Positions 1-8,259 of a stretch of 64,000 nucleotides of DNA are shown one piece after another. The notes beneath the pieces are model-generated. The model made no database searches, had not been told where the DNA came from, and saw nothing but the letters and a program-made list of their open reading frames with translations. The first letter of the stretch is position 1; each line of letters begins with the position of its first letter. A program made the position numbers and the translations under genes. This stretch comes from Micromonosporaceae bacterium (GTDB lineage: Bacteria; Actinomycetota; Actinomycetes; Mycobacteriales; Micromonosporaceae): the NCBI GenBank assembly GCA_020027875.1, contig JAHRHA010000007.1, forward strand, positions 35,397 to 99,396, given 5' to 3'.

Positions 1-590
1 GGGCACTCATATTCGACGTTTTCGATGAGGCGGCCGAGCGTCATGGCTTGTCCGTCGGATGGATGCCCGGCATCGACCGAGTCTTGCGCGACGCGCAGTC
101 GTCCAACGAGTTGGCTGAGTTCGCTGTCGCCCATCGCCATCGCGGGATCGTCAGCTTTGGCTTGCACGGGGATGAGGTCGGGAACCCACCGTCGAAGTAT
201 GTCGAACCGGTGCGCATCGCTCGCGAAGGCGGCCTGCAGATCACGCCTCACCTCGGCGAACTCGACCGCGGTGACCACGTGGCTAGCGCGCTGGACCTGC
301 TCCGGCCAACTCGAATACTTCACGGCGTGCGATCAACCGAAGTTCCCGGACTCGTCGAGCGTCTCGCGTCCGAAGGTGTCTACCTCGACGTGTGCCCAAC
401 TTCGAACCTCATGATCGAACTCTTCGACAGCTACGCCGTGCACCCGCTTCCGGCTCTGCTGGATGCCGGGGTGAGGTGCAGCGTGAACGCAGATGACCCC
501 CTCATGTCCGGTTCGACATTGCTCGAAGAGTACGAATTGTGCCGTCGAGAGTTCGGGCTGACCAGCCTCGTGGGACCTGCTCGCCTGTAG
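1..590 (+). CDS. add: Adenosine deaminase, C-terminal part; 5' end outside window
   Basis: The reading frame is open from the window edge (first full codon at base 3), so the N-terminus is missing. Adenosine deaminases hydrolyse adenosine or deoxyadenosine to the inosine form in the cytoplasm using one zinc ion. Family landmarks seen in order are SFGLHGDE, TPHLGE (substrate-contacting region with the catalytic Glu), ILHGVR (His) and NADDPLMSG (zinc-binding Asp). The frame stops at 590 soon after the last motif, whereas family members continue for about 20-30 residues. One base shift within the GGG at 572-574 opens a tail containing DLLACSI that ends at 633, so a frameshift is likely. Family assignment is confident; whether it is functional is not. 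Confidence 0.85.
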   Translation, partial: ALIFDVFDEAAERHGLSVGWMPGIDRVLRDAQSSNELAEFAVAHRHRGIVSFGLHGDEVGNPPSKYVEPVRIAREGGLQITPHLGELDRGDHVASALDLLRPTRILHGVRSTEVPGLVERLASEGVYLDVCPTSNLMIELFDSYAVHPLPALLDAGVRCSVNADDPLMSGSTLLEEYELCRREFGLTSLVGPARL

Positions 591-792
591 CATCCCTAAG
601 CCCACGGCCGACATTATCGTCGCTCGCCAGTAAACCCATCGGCCCGAGTCAGTACGTCATCGGTAGGGGGGGAAGTAGTCCGCGAAGTTGATCTCCAAGT
701 GTGCGACACTACCAGCCGGATTCAGTGCTCAGAGAGTCGCCTGGCCACGCACCGTAGCGTAGTAACTACACCCGTGTAACTCCCGGTTGCTT

Positions 793-828
793 GTTGATCT
801 CAGCGGAGAACTCCGCGGAAGGATCAAC
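793..828. terminator. Strong two-part hairpin in the gap 591-1024
   Basis: GTTGATC (793-799) pairs with GATCAAC (822-828), and inside it GCGGAG (803-808) pairs with CTCCGC (811-816) across an AA loop. There is no T tract, so it is not a textbook intrinsic terminator. It lies between the end of the adenosine deaminase gene and the 3' end of a small minus-strand gene, where a bidirectional terminator would be expected. I see nothing else supportable in 591-1024. Confidence 0.4.
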
Positions 829-1024
829 CCCGGATGATCCACACACTATCACACGCAAGTAGCACGCAAGATCACAGTGATCCCGGATTCCCTTGCCCCA
901 ACGCTCTTGGTGGTTCCCCCGGCGGGAAGCGCAGTGCATCCGCGACAATACCTGACCTGCGAATTCGCTCTGGTGTGGAGATCGAACACCGTTACGCGCT
1001 GCCCTCGAGGTAGCCTGCGCGGGT

Positions 1025-1276
1025 CTATGTTGCTCTGGTCTCGGTGTCGGTTTCGTGATTGGGTTCGTCGGTTGTTGGGTGGTCGGCGAACCATTGGACG
1101 GTTTCCCTTACTGCGGCTGCCTGCCTGCGACGTAGCTCGTTGCCGACTTCACTGTCGTTGCCGATCACGACGAGTTCGATCCGGACGGTGAGTTCGCCGA
1201 GATGGCTTCGGCGGCGGCGCGGTGGCTGGGCCGGGACGGCTAGGTGGACGATCCTTGCGGGTTCGGGCGAGGTCAT
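1025..1276 (-). CDS. Small hypothetical protein
   Basis: An 83-residue protein of unknown function. The ATG at 1276 was chosen because AGAGGA lies 9 nt upstream; an ATG at 1285 directly abuts that same sequence and is less likely. The middle (RIELVVIGNDSEVGNELRRRQ) followed by AAAVRETVQWFADHP looks like a real folded segment: a strand-like hydrophobic stretch, then an amphipathic helix. The C-terminus is acidic and Thr-rich. Small proteins with a comparable 'GNELRRRQ...WF..HP' pattern occur in actinobacterial accessory regions, but I cannot name a family. It stands among gene remnants, so it may itself be a leftover of a lost element. Confidence 0.5.
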   Translation of the reverse strand: MTSPEPARIVHLAVPAQPPRRRRSHLGELTVRIELVVIGNDSEVGNELRRRQAAAVRETVQWFADHPTTDEPNHETDTETRAT

Positions 1277-1419
1277 GGCCGACATTCCTCTGATCGTCTC
1301 CGGTCCGTGCAACCAAGCGCCCGCCGCTATTGTCACGTCGAGCTGGGCTGGCGTAGTCCCCTGCCTGGCGATACGTTCCGGGCCGCCGCGCTGTGGTTGA
1401 AGCCTCCCGCCACCGCTCG

Positions 1420-1602
1420 TCATGCGGCATAGAGAGCGTGCTTGATCAGCCTCGAACGGAGTAAGCGACCTGTGTGATCACGAGACTGCAGCTGCGTGAT
1501 CAGTAGTGGGGCGAGGACCTGAGTGACAGGATGACCGAGAAGAGCAGCGACGTCGGCGAGTTCCTGGGTATTCAGTTCGTACTCCGCCCGAGAACGCGAC
1601 CA
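1420..1602 (-). pseudogene. Gene remnant without start codon
   Basis: A 60-codon open stretch on the minus strand ends in TGA and is preceded by an in-frame TAG at 1603-1605. It has no ATG, GTG or TTG start. The reading ELNTQELADVAALLG followed by HPVTQVLAPLL and a basic tail (LLRSRLIKHALYAA) resembles a protein C-terminus with a helix-turn-helix-like start rather than random GC-rich translation. It could be the 3' end of a degraded gene. I do not recognise the family. Confidence 0.3.
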
Positions 1603-1621
1603 CTAGCCGCGAGCCGATCAA

Positions 1622-1876
1622 GGAAATGATCCCATTACCTTCAATGAAATCCGCCGCCTCTTCGGCCGGCTGATCACCAACGCCGTCCACCCGATCAGCC
1701 ACTGGCCGCATTGTTCAAACTTGCGCCGCCGACACCGAGCCCTCGCCAAGACCAGCCACTACCGCCGCCGAGGCCACCCAAGAACATCGCCAGTGACAAC
1801 ACAACCGGCCCGCGCCCACCAGCCCGAGCACCTCAACGTCGTGAGCGGTCAGCGGCTCGACCGTCGGTTGAGGTGA
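1622..1876 (+). pseudogene. Transposase C-terminal remnant
   Basis: The frame reads DPITFNEIRRLFGRLI and, after a short gap, HWPHCSNLRRRHRALAKTSHYRRRG, ending in TGA at 1874-1876. The pattern 'EIRRL...HW..WRRRHQA.A...HYRRR' is the C-terminal signature of actinobacterial DDE transposases annotated as IS4/IS701-like. Only the last part is present, no start or catalytic triad is visible, and the expected WSRW is degraded, so this is a relic. It lies 31 bp upstream of the ECF sigma cassette and supports the view that this region has been rearranged or acquired. Confidence 0.55.
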
Positions 1877-1907
1877 ACCGCGGCGCCGCCTGCGCCGACA
1901 ATCAGGC

Positions 1908-2459
1908 ATGAGCGTGCGCCCCGACCGGGCCCCGAGCGACGCCGAGCTGTTGGCGGCGGTCGCCGAGGGCGACTCGGACGCGTTCGGAGCGCTGTACGAC
2001 CAGCACGCCCCCTGGCTGCTGGTGCGGCTGCGTCGGCGAACCGCCGACTCGGACGCGGCCGACCAGGTCGCGCAGGAGACCTTCCTGGTGGTGTGGCGCG
2101 ATGCCGGGCGCTTCCGCGGCCAGGGTGCCGTGGGGGCTTGGATCTGGGGGATCGCGATCCGGCGTTTGGTCGACCTTCAGCGTGGTCGTGTCGCGCAGGA
2201 GCGGCTGGCGGGTCTGCTCGGACGCCGGAGGGTATCGGATGTGGCCAGCGCCGAGGAGCAGGCCTTGGTCAGGCTGGAGCATCGCGAGGTGATCCGTGCG
2301 CTGAACCGGCTCTCGCCGGAGCTTCAGGCGGTGCTGCAAGCGACCGTGCTGGACGGGCTGAGCACCCGGGAGGCGGCCGTGCTGCTGGGGATCCCGCCGG
2401 GCACGGTCAAGACCCGGGCCATGCGGGCACGGGCGCAGTTACGCCAGGACCTGGCATGA
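1908..2459 (+). CDS. ECF-family RNA polymerase sigma factor
   Basis: A 183-residue sigma-70 protein with only region 2 (about residues 21-88, including DQVAQETFLVVWRDAGRF, the -10-binding/core-binding helix) and region 4 (about 125-178, with LSTREAAVLLGIPPGTVKTR as the helix-turn-helix). That architecture defines extracytoplasmic-function sigma factors, which recruit RNA polymerase to a small regulon when their anti-sigma factor lets go. The ATG at 1908 follows the transposase relic by 31 bp. The next gene, 22 bp downstream, carries an anti-sigma zinc finger, and an ABC transporter follows. ECF genes usually autoregulate, but I could not identify a clear promoter. Confidence 0.93.
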   Translation: MSVRPDRAPSDAELLAAVAEGDSDAFGALYDQHAPWLLVRLRRRTADSDAADQVAQETFLVVWRDAGRFRGQGAVGAWIWGIAIRRLVDLQRGRVAQERLAGLLGRRRVSDVASAEEQALVRLEHREVIRALNRLSPELQAVLQATVLDGLSTREAAVLLGIPPGTVKTRAMRARAQLRQDLA

Positions 2460-2481
2460 GCCAGGAAGGGAGGGGACGGCC

Positions 2482-3360
2482 ATGGGCGGGGTGGATGCTG
2501 CCGGGGCCTGGCATGCGGACGGGGAGGTGCTGGGGGCCTATAGCGACGGCCGCCTGGACGCCGCGGGCCGCTGGTCGGTGGAGGCGCACCTGACAAGCTG
2601 CGCCGCCTGCCGGCTCCAGGCGCGGGCGCTGGTCGATCCGGCGCGGCTGCGGCGCCTGCGGGCGGCGCTGATCGAGGCGGTGGATGTGCCCCGAGCCGGC
2701 GTGGTCGAGCGGCTGCTAGTGCGCCTGGGCGTGGCCGACCATACCGTCAGGGTGCTGGCCGCCACCCCGGCGCTGCGCGGCTCGTGGCTGCTGGCCGTGG
2801 CTACGACACTGGCGTTCGCGGTGCTGGCCGCCTGGGTCAGCCGCGGCGCGGACGCCACCATGTGGTTGCTGTGCGTCGCGCCGCTGCTGCCGCTGGCTGG
2901 CATCGCGGTGGCCTACGGGCCTGGGATCGACCCCACCTACGAGATCGGCCTTGCCGCCCCGCTGGGCAGCTTCCGCCTGCTGCTGCTGCGCGCCGCCACG
3001 GTCCTGGGGACCTCGACCCTCCTGGCCGCGGCGGCGAGCCTCATGCTGCCACGGCTGGGCTGGGGCGCGGCAGGCTGGCTGCTGCCCTCGCTGGGGCTGA
3101 CCGCGTGCAGCCTAGCGTTGGCCACAACGATCGAACCGCTGCGGGCCTTCGGGATCACGGCTGGCGCCTGGGTCGTCGCGGTGGCGGTGACCGTCGCCCC
3201 CCCGCCGCCGTCGTCGGTCCTGTTCTCCGCGGCCGGGCAGGTCGCCTTCGCCACCCTGGCGCTGCTTGCCGCCGTCGTGATGATGGTCCGCCGCGGCCGT
3301 TTCGAGGCCGACCGCGGCTTCGACACCACCCCCAGGTTTGCCGCAAGGAGGCTGCGATGA
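2482..3360 (+). CDS. Anti-sigma factor fused to a six-helix membrane domain
   Basis: The 292-residue protein starts with a short putative zinc-binding anti-sigma domain, H36-x3-C40-x2-C43 in EAHLTSCAACR, which in this family clamps the partner ECF sigma factor in the cytoplasm. Six hydrophobic segments follow (about residues 100-119, 127-146, 164-188, 194-214, 222-239 and 247-269). Classical anti-sigmas have one membrane helix, so this one looks like a sensor merged with an ABC-2 permease-like domain. The ATG at 2482 is preceded by GGAAGGGAGGGG. The stop overlaps the ATPase start as ATGA at 3357-3360, which implies translational coupling. Confidence 0.8.
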   Translation: MGGVDAAGAWHADGEVLGAYSDGRLDAAGRWSVEAHLTSCAACRLQARALVDPARLRRLRAALIEAVDVPRAGVVERLLVRLGVADHTVRVLAATPALRGSWLLAVATTLAFAVLAAWVSRGADATMWLLCVAPLLPLAGIAVAYGPGIDPTYEIGLAAPLGSFRLLLLRAATVLGTSTLLAAAASLMLPRLGWGAAGWLLPSLGLTACSLALATTIEPLRAFGITAGAWVVAVAVTVAPPPPSSVLFSAAGQVAFATLALLAAVVMMVRRGRFEADRGFDTTPRFAARRLR

Positions 3361-4229
3361 CCACCCCTGCTTCTACCGTCCAGGCCCGCGACCTGACGAT
3401 GACGTTCGGGCGCACCCGTGCCCTGGACGGCGTGTCGTTCGAGCTGGTGCCGGGTGTGACCGGGCTTCTCGGTCCCAACGGGGCGGGCAAGACCACCCTG
3501 CTGCGCGTCCTCGCGACGGTTTCGGCACCCGACGCCGGGTCCGTCCTTACGCTGGGCCTGGACCCCCGGCGCACCGACCAGCGGCTGGACCTCCGCGGCC
3601 GGCTCGGATACATGCCCCAGGAACCCGGCTTCCATGCCCACTTCACGGCCTTCGAGTTCGTCGACTACGTGGCCATCCTCAAGGAGCTGCACCAGCGACG
3701 CGCCCGCCACGAAGAGGTGCGGCGAGTGCTGGAGCTGGTCGGTCTGGACGCGGTACGGCGCAAAAAGATCAAGGCGCTGTCGGGCGGCATGCGCCGGCGA
3801 GTCGCGCTGGCGCAGGCGCTGCTGGGCGACCCGGACCTGCTGATCCTGGACGAGCCCACCGCCGGGCTCGACCCCGAGCAGCGGCTGCGCTTCCGCGAGC
3901 TGGTCGGCCAGCTCGGCGAGGGCCGCACCGTGCTGCTGTCCACCCACCAGACCGAGGACGTGGTCGCGCTGTGCCAGCAGGTCATGATGCTGCACCTCGG
4001 CAAGCTGCGCTTTACGGGCACGCCGCTGGAGCTGGCCGGGCTGGCCCAAGGGCACGTCTGGCACAGCCACAAGCGCGACCCTGGCGCGCTGGGCGCCTGG
4101 CGCACCGGCACCGGCCAGCACCGCAACATCGGCAATCCCCCGGCAGGCGCCGACCTGCTGGAGCCCACGTTGGAAGACGGCTACCTGCTGCTGCTCGGCG
4201 GGGACCAGTTCGAGGAGGTCGCAGCGTGA
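3357..4229 (+). CDS. ABC transporter ATP-binding protein
   Basis: A 290-residue ABC ATPase with Walker A GPNGAGKTT (39-47), Q-loop region GYMPQEP (84-90), signature LSGGM (141-145), Walker B LLILDEP (161-167) and H-loop STHQTED. It would energise the membrane proteins encoded directly after it; the DRA-type architecture fits export or self-protection ABC systems. The start overlaps the anti-sigma stop (ATGA) and its own stop overlaps the next GTG start (4226-4229), so four consecutive genes are translationally coupled. The region after about residue 225 is not conserved ABC core. Substrate is unknown. Confidence 0.93.
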   Translation: MTTPASTVQARDLTMTFGRTRALDGVSFELVPGVTGLLGPNGAGKTTLLRVLATVSAPDAGSVLTLGLDPRRTDQRLDLRGRLGYMPQEPGFHAHFTAFEFVDYVAILKELHQRRARHEEVRRVLELVGLDAVRRKKIKALSGGMRRRVALAQALLGDPDLLILDEPTAGLDPEQRLRFRELVGQLGEGRTVLLSTHQTEDVVALCQQVMMLHLGKLRFTGTPLELAGLAQGHVWHSHKRDPGALGAWRTGTGQHRNIGNPPAGADLLEPTLEDGYLLLLGGDQFEEVAA

Positions 4230-5881
4230 GCACCACCGTCGAACACGACGACCGCCCACCCGCCGCCGGTGCGTCTCGGGCCCTGCCGGCCGGCGCCCGC
4301 TCCCGGCGATCCATGCTCGCCCTCACAACGGTCGAGAGCGGGCGGCTGCTGCGCCACCCCGCGGTGCTTGCCGCCACCGCCGTCAGTGTCTGGCTGCTGT
4401 GGCGGTGGGGCAAGGGAACCGCGCCGGTGCTGCACTACGCCGACATCGCCACCCAGGTCCCGCTGGCTGCGCTGGCCGGGGCGGCGCTGCTGGCCACCAA
4501 CCTGGCAGTGCTGCGCTCGCATCGTGACGGCGCCGTCGATCTCTACGGCGCCACCCGGCTGAGCCTGGCACGGCGGACGCTGTCACACCTGCTTTCGGTG
4601 CTGCCGTTGGTCGCCCTCGGGGCGATCCTGGTGGTCGCCGACCTTGCCTGGCTCGCCGGCACGCCCGGCAGCGTCGGTTCTCCCCACCTCGCGGAGGCCG
4701 CCACCGGCCCGGCCCTGATCGTACTGGGCGGCTGCCTGGGTGTGCTGCACGGCCGACTCGCGCGGTCGGTAGCGCTCGCCCCGCTGGTCCTGGTCGCGCT
4801 CGCGCTCGGGTCGCTGACCGTCGCCGAACTCTACAAGGGCGGGCAGGACCAGCGGCCGTGGACCTGGCTCGGCACGCTGCTGCCGGCGCCCCCCTTCGAC
4901 CCGCCGCCGGCCGACCTGCTGGGGCGACCGGCCACCTGGCACCTGGTCTACCTGCTGGGCATCGCGGTCACCGTGGCCGCCCTAGCCCTGTGGCGCAGCC
5001 AGGCGCACGCGAGGGCGCCCCGCCGCGCCCAGGCCGCCGCCACCATGGCCCTGGTGGCAGCGCTGGCGGCCACCACCGGCGCGGCGGTGGTGCAGACCAG
5101 GCCGACGTCGCCGACGCTGGCGGCACAGCGGCTAGCCGTGGTAAACAACCCTTCCGCGGAGCTGGTCTGCCAACGGCGCGACCCGGCGGTCTACTGCGTG
5201 TTCCCCGGATTCGAACCGCAGATCGCCCTGTGGGAACCGACCGTACGGGCGGTCGTGGCCGCCGTGCCACCGGCCGCAGCCGCCCGAGCGTTGCCGGTCA
5301 CCGTGGCGCACCGCGTCGGCTTGCACCGGCTCATCGATGAGGACGTCCTCGACCCCACCCAAGACAACCCGGCCCCCAGCGGAGACCGCCCGGGACAGCA
5401 ACCCCAGCCCGGACCCATGGTCGCCCCGGTCGGCACCGCCTGGGGACGCGACGGCCCGGAACACGCCCTCGCGCAGGCGCGGTTGGCCGCAAACGTCGCC
5501 GCCCGTCTCGTCGCGCCGACGCGTAACGACGGCCAGGAGCCGCAGTGGTCCCCCTGCCATGCCCAGGCGGTGGTGGCCCTGTGGCTGGCCGGGCAGGCCA
5601 GCCCGCAAGCAGCCGAAGGGATCCGCCAGGCCGTCACCTGGGCTGCTCATTTCGAGACCTTCGTGATGTCCCACGACCCCGCCCCTGACGAACCCTTCTG
5701 GAGCGTGCGTGCGGGCCGGTTCGCACTGGCCCTGCTCGACCGGCCCCGCGACCAGATCGCCCAGACGCTGTGGCGCAACTGGGACCTGGTGACCGCCCCA
5801 GACACGACCATCGAACGGCTCGGCGAAGTCCTCGGGATACAGCCCCCATCCGACACCAGCAACCCCGATCCGCAATGCTGA
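4226..5881 (+). CDS. ABC transporter membrane protein with extracytoplasmic domain
   Basis: A 551-residue protein starting at GTG 4226, overlapping the ATPase stop (GTGA). Residues about 35-290 contain several hydrophobic helices (for example HPAVLAATAVSVWLLW and VPLAALAGAALLATNLAVL). The second half, after a final helix near ALVAALAATTGAAVVQT, is hydrophilic and probably outside the cell. It carries a conserved-looking cysteine pair in CQRRDPAVYCVFPGFE, possibly a disulfide. I infer it is the permease for the upstream ATPase. No substrate can be assigned. Confidence 0.75.
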   Translation: MSTTVEHDDRPPAAGASRALPAGARSRRSMLALTTVESGRLLRHPAVLAATAVSVWLLWRWGKGTAPVLHYADIATQVPLAALAGAALLATNLAVLRSHRDGAVDLYGATRLSLARRTLSHLLSVLPLVALGAILVVADLAWLAGTPGSVGSPHLAEAATGPALIVLGGCLGVLHGRLARSVALAPLVLVALALGSLTVAELYKGGQDQRPWTWLGTLLPAPPFDPPPADLLGRPATWHLVYLLGIAVTVAALALWRSQAHARAPRRAQAAATMALVAALAATTGAAVVQTRPTSPTLAAQRLAVVNNPSAELVCQRRDPAVYCVFPGFEPQIALWEPTVRAVVAAVPPAAAARALPVTVAHRVGLHRLIDEDVLDPTQDNPAPSGDRPGQQPQPGPMVAPVGTAWGRDGPEHALAQARLAANVAARLVAPTRNDGQEPQWSPCHAQAVVALWLAGQASPQAAEGIRQAVTWAAHFETFVMSHDPAPDEPFWSVRAGRFALALLDRPRDQIAQTLWRNWDLVTAPDTTIERLGEVLGIQPPSDTSNPDPQC

Positions 5882-6798
5882 TGCCGGCCAGACGGCTCCG
5901 CCGCCAACTCCGCCTGGTCCCGGCGGTGCTGGTCCCGACCGCGCGCGCGGTCGGCTGGCTGCCGGCACTGGCCGCCTTCGCCGTGAGCCTCGGCCTGCTC
6001 GCGCTCGCCGTGCGGCCAGGCCTGCCCCTCGCGCCGGCGGACCTGCTGCGGTGGGTGCGCTATGCCATGATCGTCGCGGCGCTCGGCTACGCCTTCCTGC
6101 TCGACGACCCCAGCGAGCCCACCACCGAAGGCGTGGCCGGGTCACTACTGCTACGCCGGACCCTGCGGGTGGTGCTGCTGCTGCCCGCCACCGCCGCCTG
6201 GTGGGTCGCGGTGGTCTGGCGGGTCCGGGCCGTCCACCCGCAGCTGCCACTGCCGATCGCCGCACTCACCCTGGAGGCGGCGGCACTGCTCACGGTCACC
6301 CTCGCGCTCGCTGCCACCGGCTCGCGCCTGGCGCCCGAGCGCCGCGGCGGCGTGGTGGCCGCACCCGCCCTGCTCGCCCTGGCGTCCGTCGCCTTCCTCC
6401 TACCTGCCCGCCTCACCCTGTACGCCCCGCCGGGCAGCGCCGAATGGGACAGCGCCCACCAACGCTGGGCGGCACTGCTCGGGCTCGCCCTGGTCGCCTT
6501 CCTCGTCGCCGGCCGCGACCCCGCCCACCGCCGCCTCCCCAGACCGGTCCGCACCCTCGCCCGCGGCCGTCCTCGCCGCAGCGCAACCGCAGCGCACCGA
6601 CCCGCCATCCAGCACGCGGAGCAGCAAACGACCAACCCGCCTCCTAGCTCGGGAAGCGGGCATCGCACGGGCCGAGCACCCCGCCAAAATATGACGAGCA
6701 GGAGCCAACGATCTTTGGTCGCTGGGTTCCTCTTCACACTTGCCTCAAGTTCTCCGGCCGTGTGGGGAAGACGGCGTATTGGTCGACGTGTGGGATGA
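5875..6798 (+). CDS. Hypothetical multi-pass membrane protein, last gene of the ECF/ABC cassette
   Basis: The start ATG at 5875 (or the ATG two codons later at 5881) overlaps the stop of the permease gene. Residues 1-220 hold about six hydrophobic segments, such as WLPALAAFAVSLGLLALAV, ALTLEAAALLTVTLALAA and WAALLGLALVAFLVAG. From about residue 225 the reading becomes basic and low-complexity and loses the look of a folded protein, so the true C-terminus may once have been earlier. No family is recognised. Position and coupling suggest a second membrane subunit of the same transporter. Confidence 0.6.
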   Translation: MLMPARRLRRQLRLVPAVLVPTARAVGWLPALAAFAVSLGLLALAVRPGLPLAPADLLRWVRYAMIVAALGYAFLLDDPSEPTTEGVAGSLLLRRTLRVVLLLPATAAWWVAVVWRVRAVHPQLPLPIAALTLEAAALLTVTLALAATGSRLAPERRGGVVAAPALLALASVAFLLPARLTLYAPPGSAEWDSAHQRWAALLGLALVAFLVAGRDPAHRRLPRPVRTLARGRPRRSATAAHRPAIQHAEQQTTNPPPSSGSGHRTGRAPRQNMTSRSQRSLVAGFLFTLASSSPAVWGRRRIGRRVG

Positions 6799-7053
6799 CG
6801 ATGGCCGGTGGGCTTTGTGCGACGCTGGCGCTCGGGTCGTCCTCTCGGCGCAACCCGAGTGGGGGCCACGCAGGCCGAACGGCCAACGGGTAGGGCACGA
6901 ACCTGCGCAAACTCGCACCGCGTTGACGTGTCGATATAGAGCACGTCCTATGTTGGCAGGTTCGCAACCGGCGGGACCTGCGACAAGTCCAGCAACCCAT
7001 GCGCAGGCCGATGACCAGGGCGGATGAAGATCGATTCGATATGTCCGATTGTG

Positions 7054-7125
7054 TGCCCCCGGCAGGATTCGAACCTGCGCCCCCGCCTCCGGAGGGCGGT
7101 GCTCTATCCCCTGAGCTACGGGGGC
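7054..7125 (-). tRNA. tRNA-Arg, anticodon CCG
   Basis: Read on the minus strand, GCCCCCG (7125-7119) pairs with CGGGGGC (7061-7055) as the acceptor stem, with discriminator A at 7054. The D-arm reads TAGCTCAGGGGATAGAGC. The anticodon stem CCGCC/GGCGG encloses the loop CTCCGGA, giving anticodon CCG, which reads the arginine codon CGG. The T-arm is GCAGGTTCGAATCCTGC. CCA is not encoded. Its 3' end faces the accessory region at 1-6.8 kb. Confidence 0.95.
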
Positions 7126-7308
7126 TCAGTGACCACGAAAGGGTAGCAGGTGAGCGGTGCGCCCCAGCGAGGGGATTTGCGCCGGGATGGCCACGATCGT
7201 CGGAATGCAAGATCACCGACATTTTGCTGCCGAGGCGCGTCGGTCCTCGCCCCAGGTTCGATCGCTGGGAAGGATGTCGACAGTCACTCCTTACCCGAGG
7301 GAGCCCGA

Positions 7309-8253
7309 ATGACGTTGCGCTGGTTGTCTCGTGTCGCGGCCACGCTCGGTCCCGTGACTCTCTTCGTCGCTCTCGCGGGTCACGCTGCTTGGGCGAACTC
7401 CACGATCAACCTGGTGCCAGACCAACTCCCAGCAACGGCCGCTACGGCTGCCCGCGCGTCCGGTGGTTGCACCGATCTCGTCGATACCGCCCCCTATAGC
7501 GACAAGGATCTCTGGCTGTTCGGTCTCGACGGTACCCACGCCGGCGCTGTCGTATCGGTCACGCTGACGTTCGCCGGCCCCGACGGCATGGCATACGTGA
7601 AGGTTATCGAAGCCGGTAATTCCGACGAAGATGGCATCGTCGACGGCGCCGACATCGCATGGATCGCCACGCCGACCGGCTGGACGCTCACCGGCGCGAC
7701 GGCCGAGATCACCGGCGTAGCTGAGCACTTTGTCTTGGCTCTCACCTGTCCGGCTCGCTCGAGCGTGCAGCCGGCACCCGGCGTCGCCGGTCCATCCGGG
7801 CCGAATGGCCCGGCGGGCTTAGCCGGAGCCGGGAAGCCCGATGCCGGCGCCGGACAGTCCGTCCCAGTCGCGCAGTCATCGGGAAGCGGCCCGTCTGTTG
7901 CACCTGCCCTCGAAGGCTGGACCACCGGAGGTGCCGACACCCTTCGGCCAACCGCCGTTCAGAACGCCGCGCCGCGGAGAGCAGCGGTTCCGGCGGCTGC
8001 AGGCGAAGCGCTCGCGTCGACGGGCCAGGACATCGGCGGGATGCTGATCCTGGGTACCACGCTGGTCACCAGCGGGGCGCTGCTCTTGATCGTGCGGCGG
8101 GGCCGAGCCCATCGCGGCGTCCACCGCAGGCGTCGAGGGTCCGCAAGCCAGCCGCCGAGCCGACCAGACGTTGACGTCGTGGATTGCTACCCGGCGCTTG
8201 GGTTTCCGGAGAATGATCGCCGGCCGGCGGTCGTGGTCAGGCGTGGCCAATGA
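7309..8253 (+). CDS. Secreted surface protein with sortase-like C-terminal tail
   Basis: A 314-residue protein. The ATG at 7309 has GAGGGAG upstream and is followed by a Sec signal peptide of about 31 residues (charged start, hydrophobic core, AWA cleavage site). The mature N-terminal domain (to about residue 150) is a beta-rich, Asp/Gly-rich region with acidic loops (GNSDEDGIVDGADI) that could bind calcium. A Gly/Pro-rich collagen-like stretch (GVAGPSGPNGPAGLAGAG) and a spacer follow. LASTG at 235-239 is followed by a hydrophobic helix (about 243-264) and RRGR, resembling an LPXTG-type sorting signal. The cytoplasmic tail is about 50 residues, longer than a normal sorting signal, so simple membrane anchoring is also possible. 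Confidence 0.7.
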   Translation: MTLRWLSRVAATLGPVTLFVALAGHAAWANSTINLVPDQLPATAATAARASGGCTDLVDTAPYSDKDLWLFGLDGTHAGAVVSVTLTFAGPDGMAYVKVIEAGNSDEDGIVDGADIAWIATPTGWTLTGATAEITGVAEHFVLALTCPARSSVQPAPGVAGPSGPNGPAGLAGAGKPDAGAGQSVPVAQSSGSGPSVAPALEGWTTGGADTLRPTAVQNAAPRRAAVPAAAGEALASTGQDIGGMLILGTTLVTSGALLLIVRRGRAHRGVHRRRRGSASQPPSRPDVDVVDCYPALGFPENDRRPAVVVRRGQ

Positions 8254-8259
8254 TCGCCT

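Noticed and set aside
2937..4259. Long antisense frame across the ABC ATPase
   Set aside because: Mirror of a clear ABC ATPase, no domain pattern, His/Gln-rich shadow composition.
5132..6265. Antisense frame of 377 codons over the permease genes
   Set aside because: Arg/Pro/Gly-rich composition and no family signature; the plus-strand genes are coupled by overlaps.
7020..7080. Attachment-site duplicate of the tRNA-Arg 3' end
   Set aside because: I found no second copy of the T-arm/acceptor sequence to the left within the window.
6734..7222. Minus-strand frame running through the tRNA-Arg gene
   Set aside because: It would overlap a complete tRNA on the same strand and has no recognisable domain.
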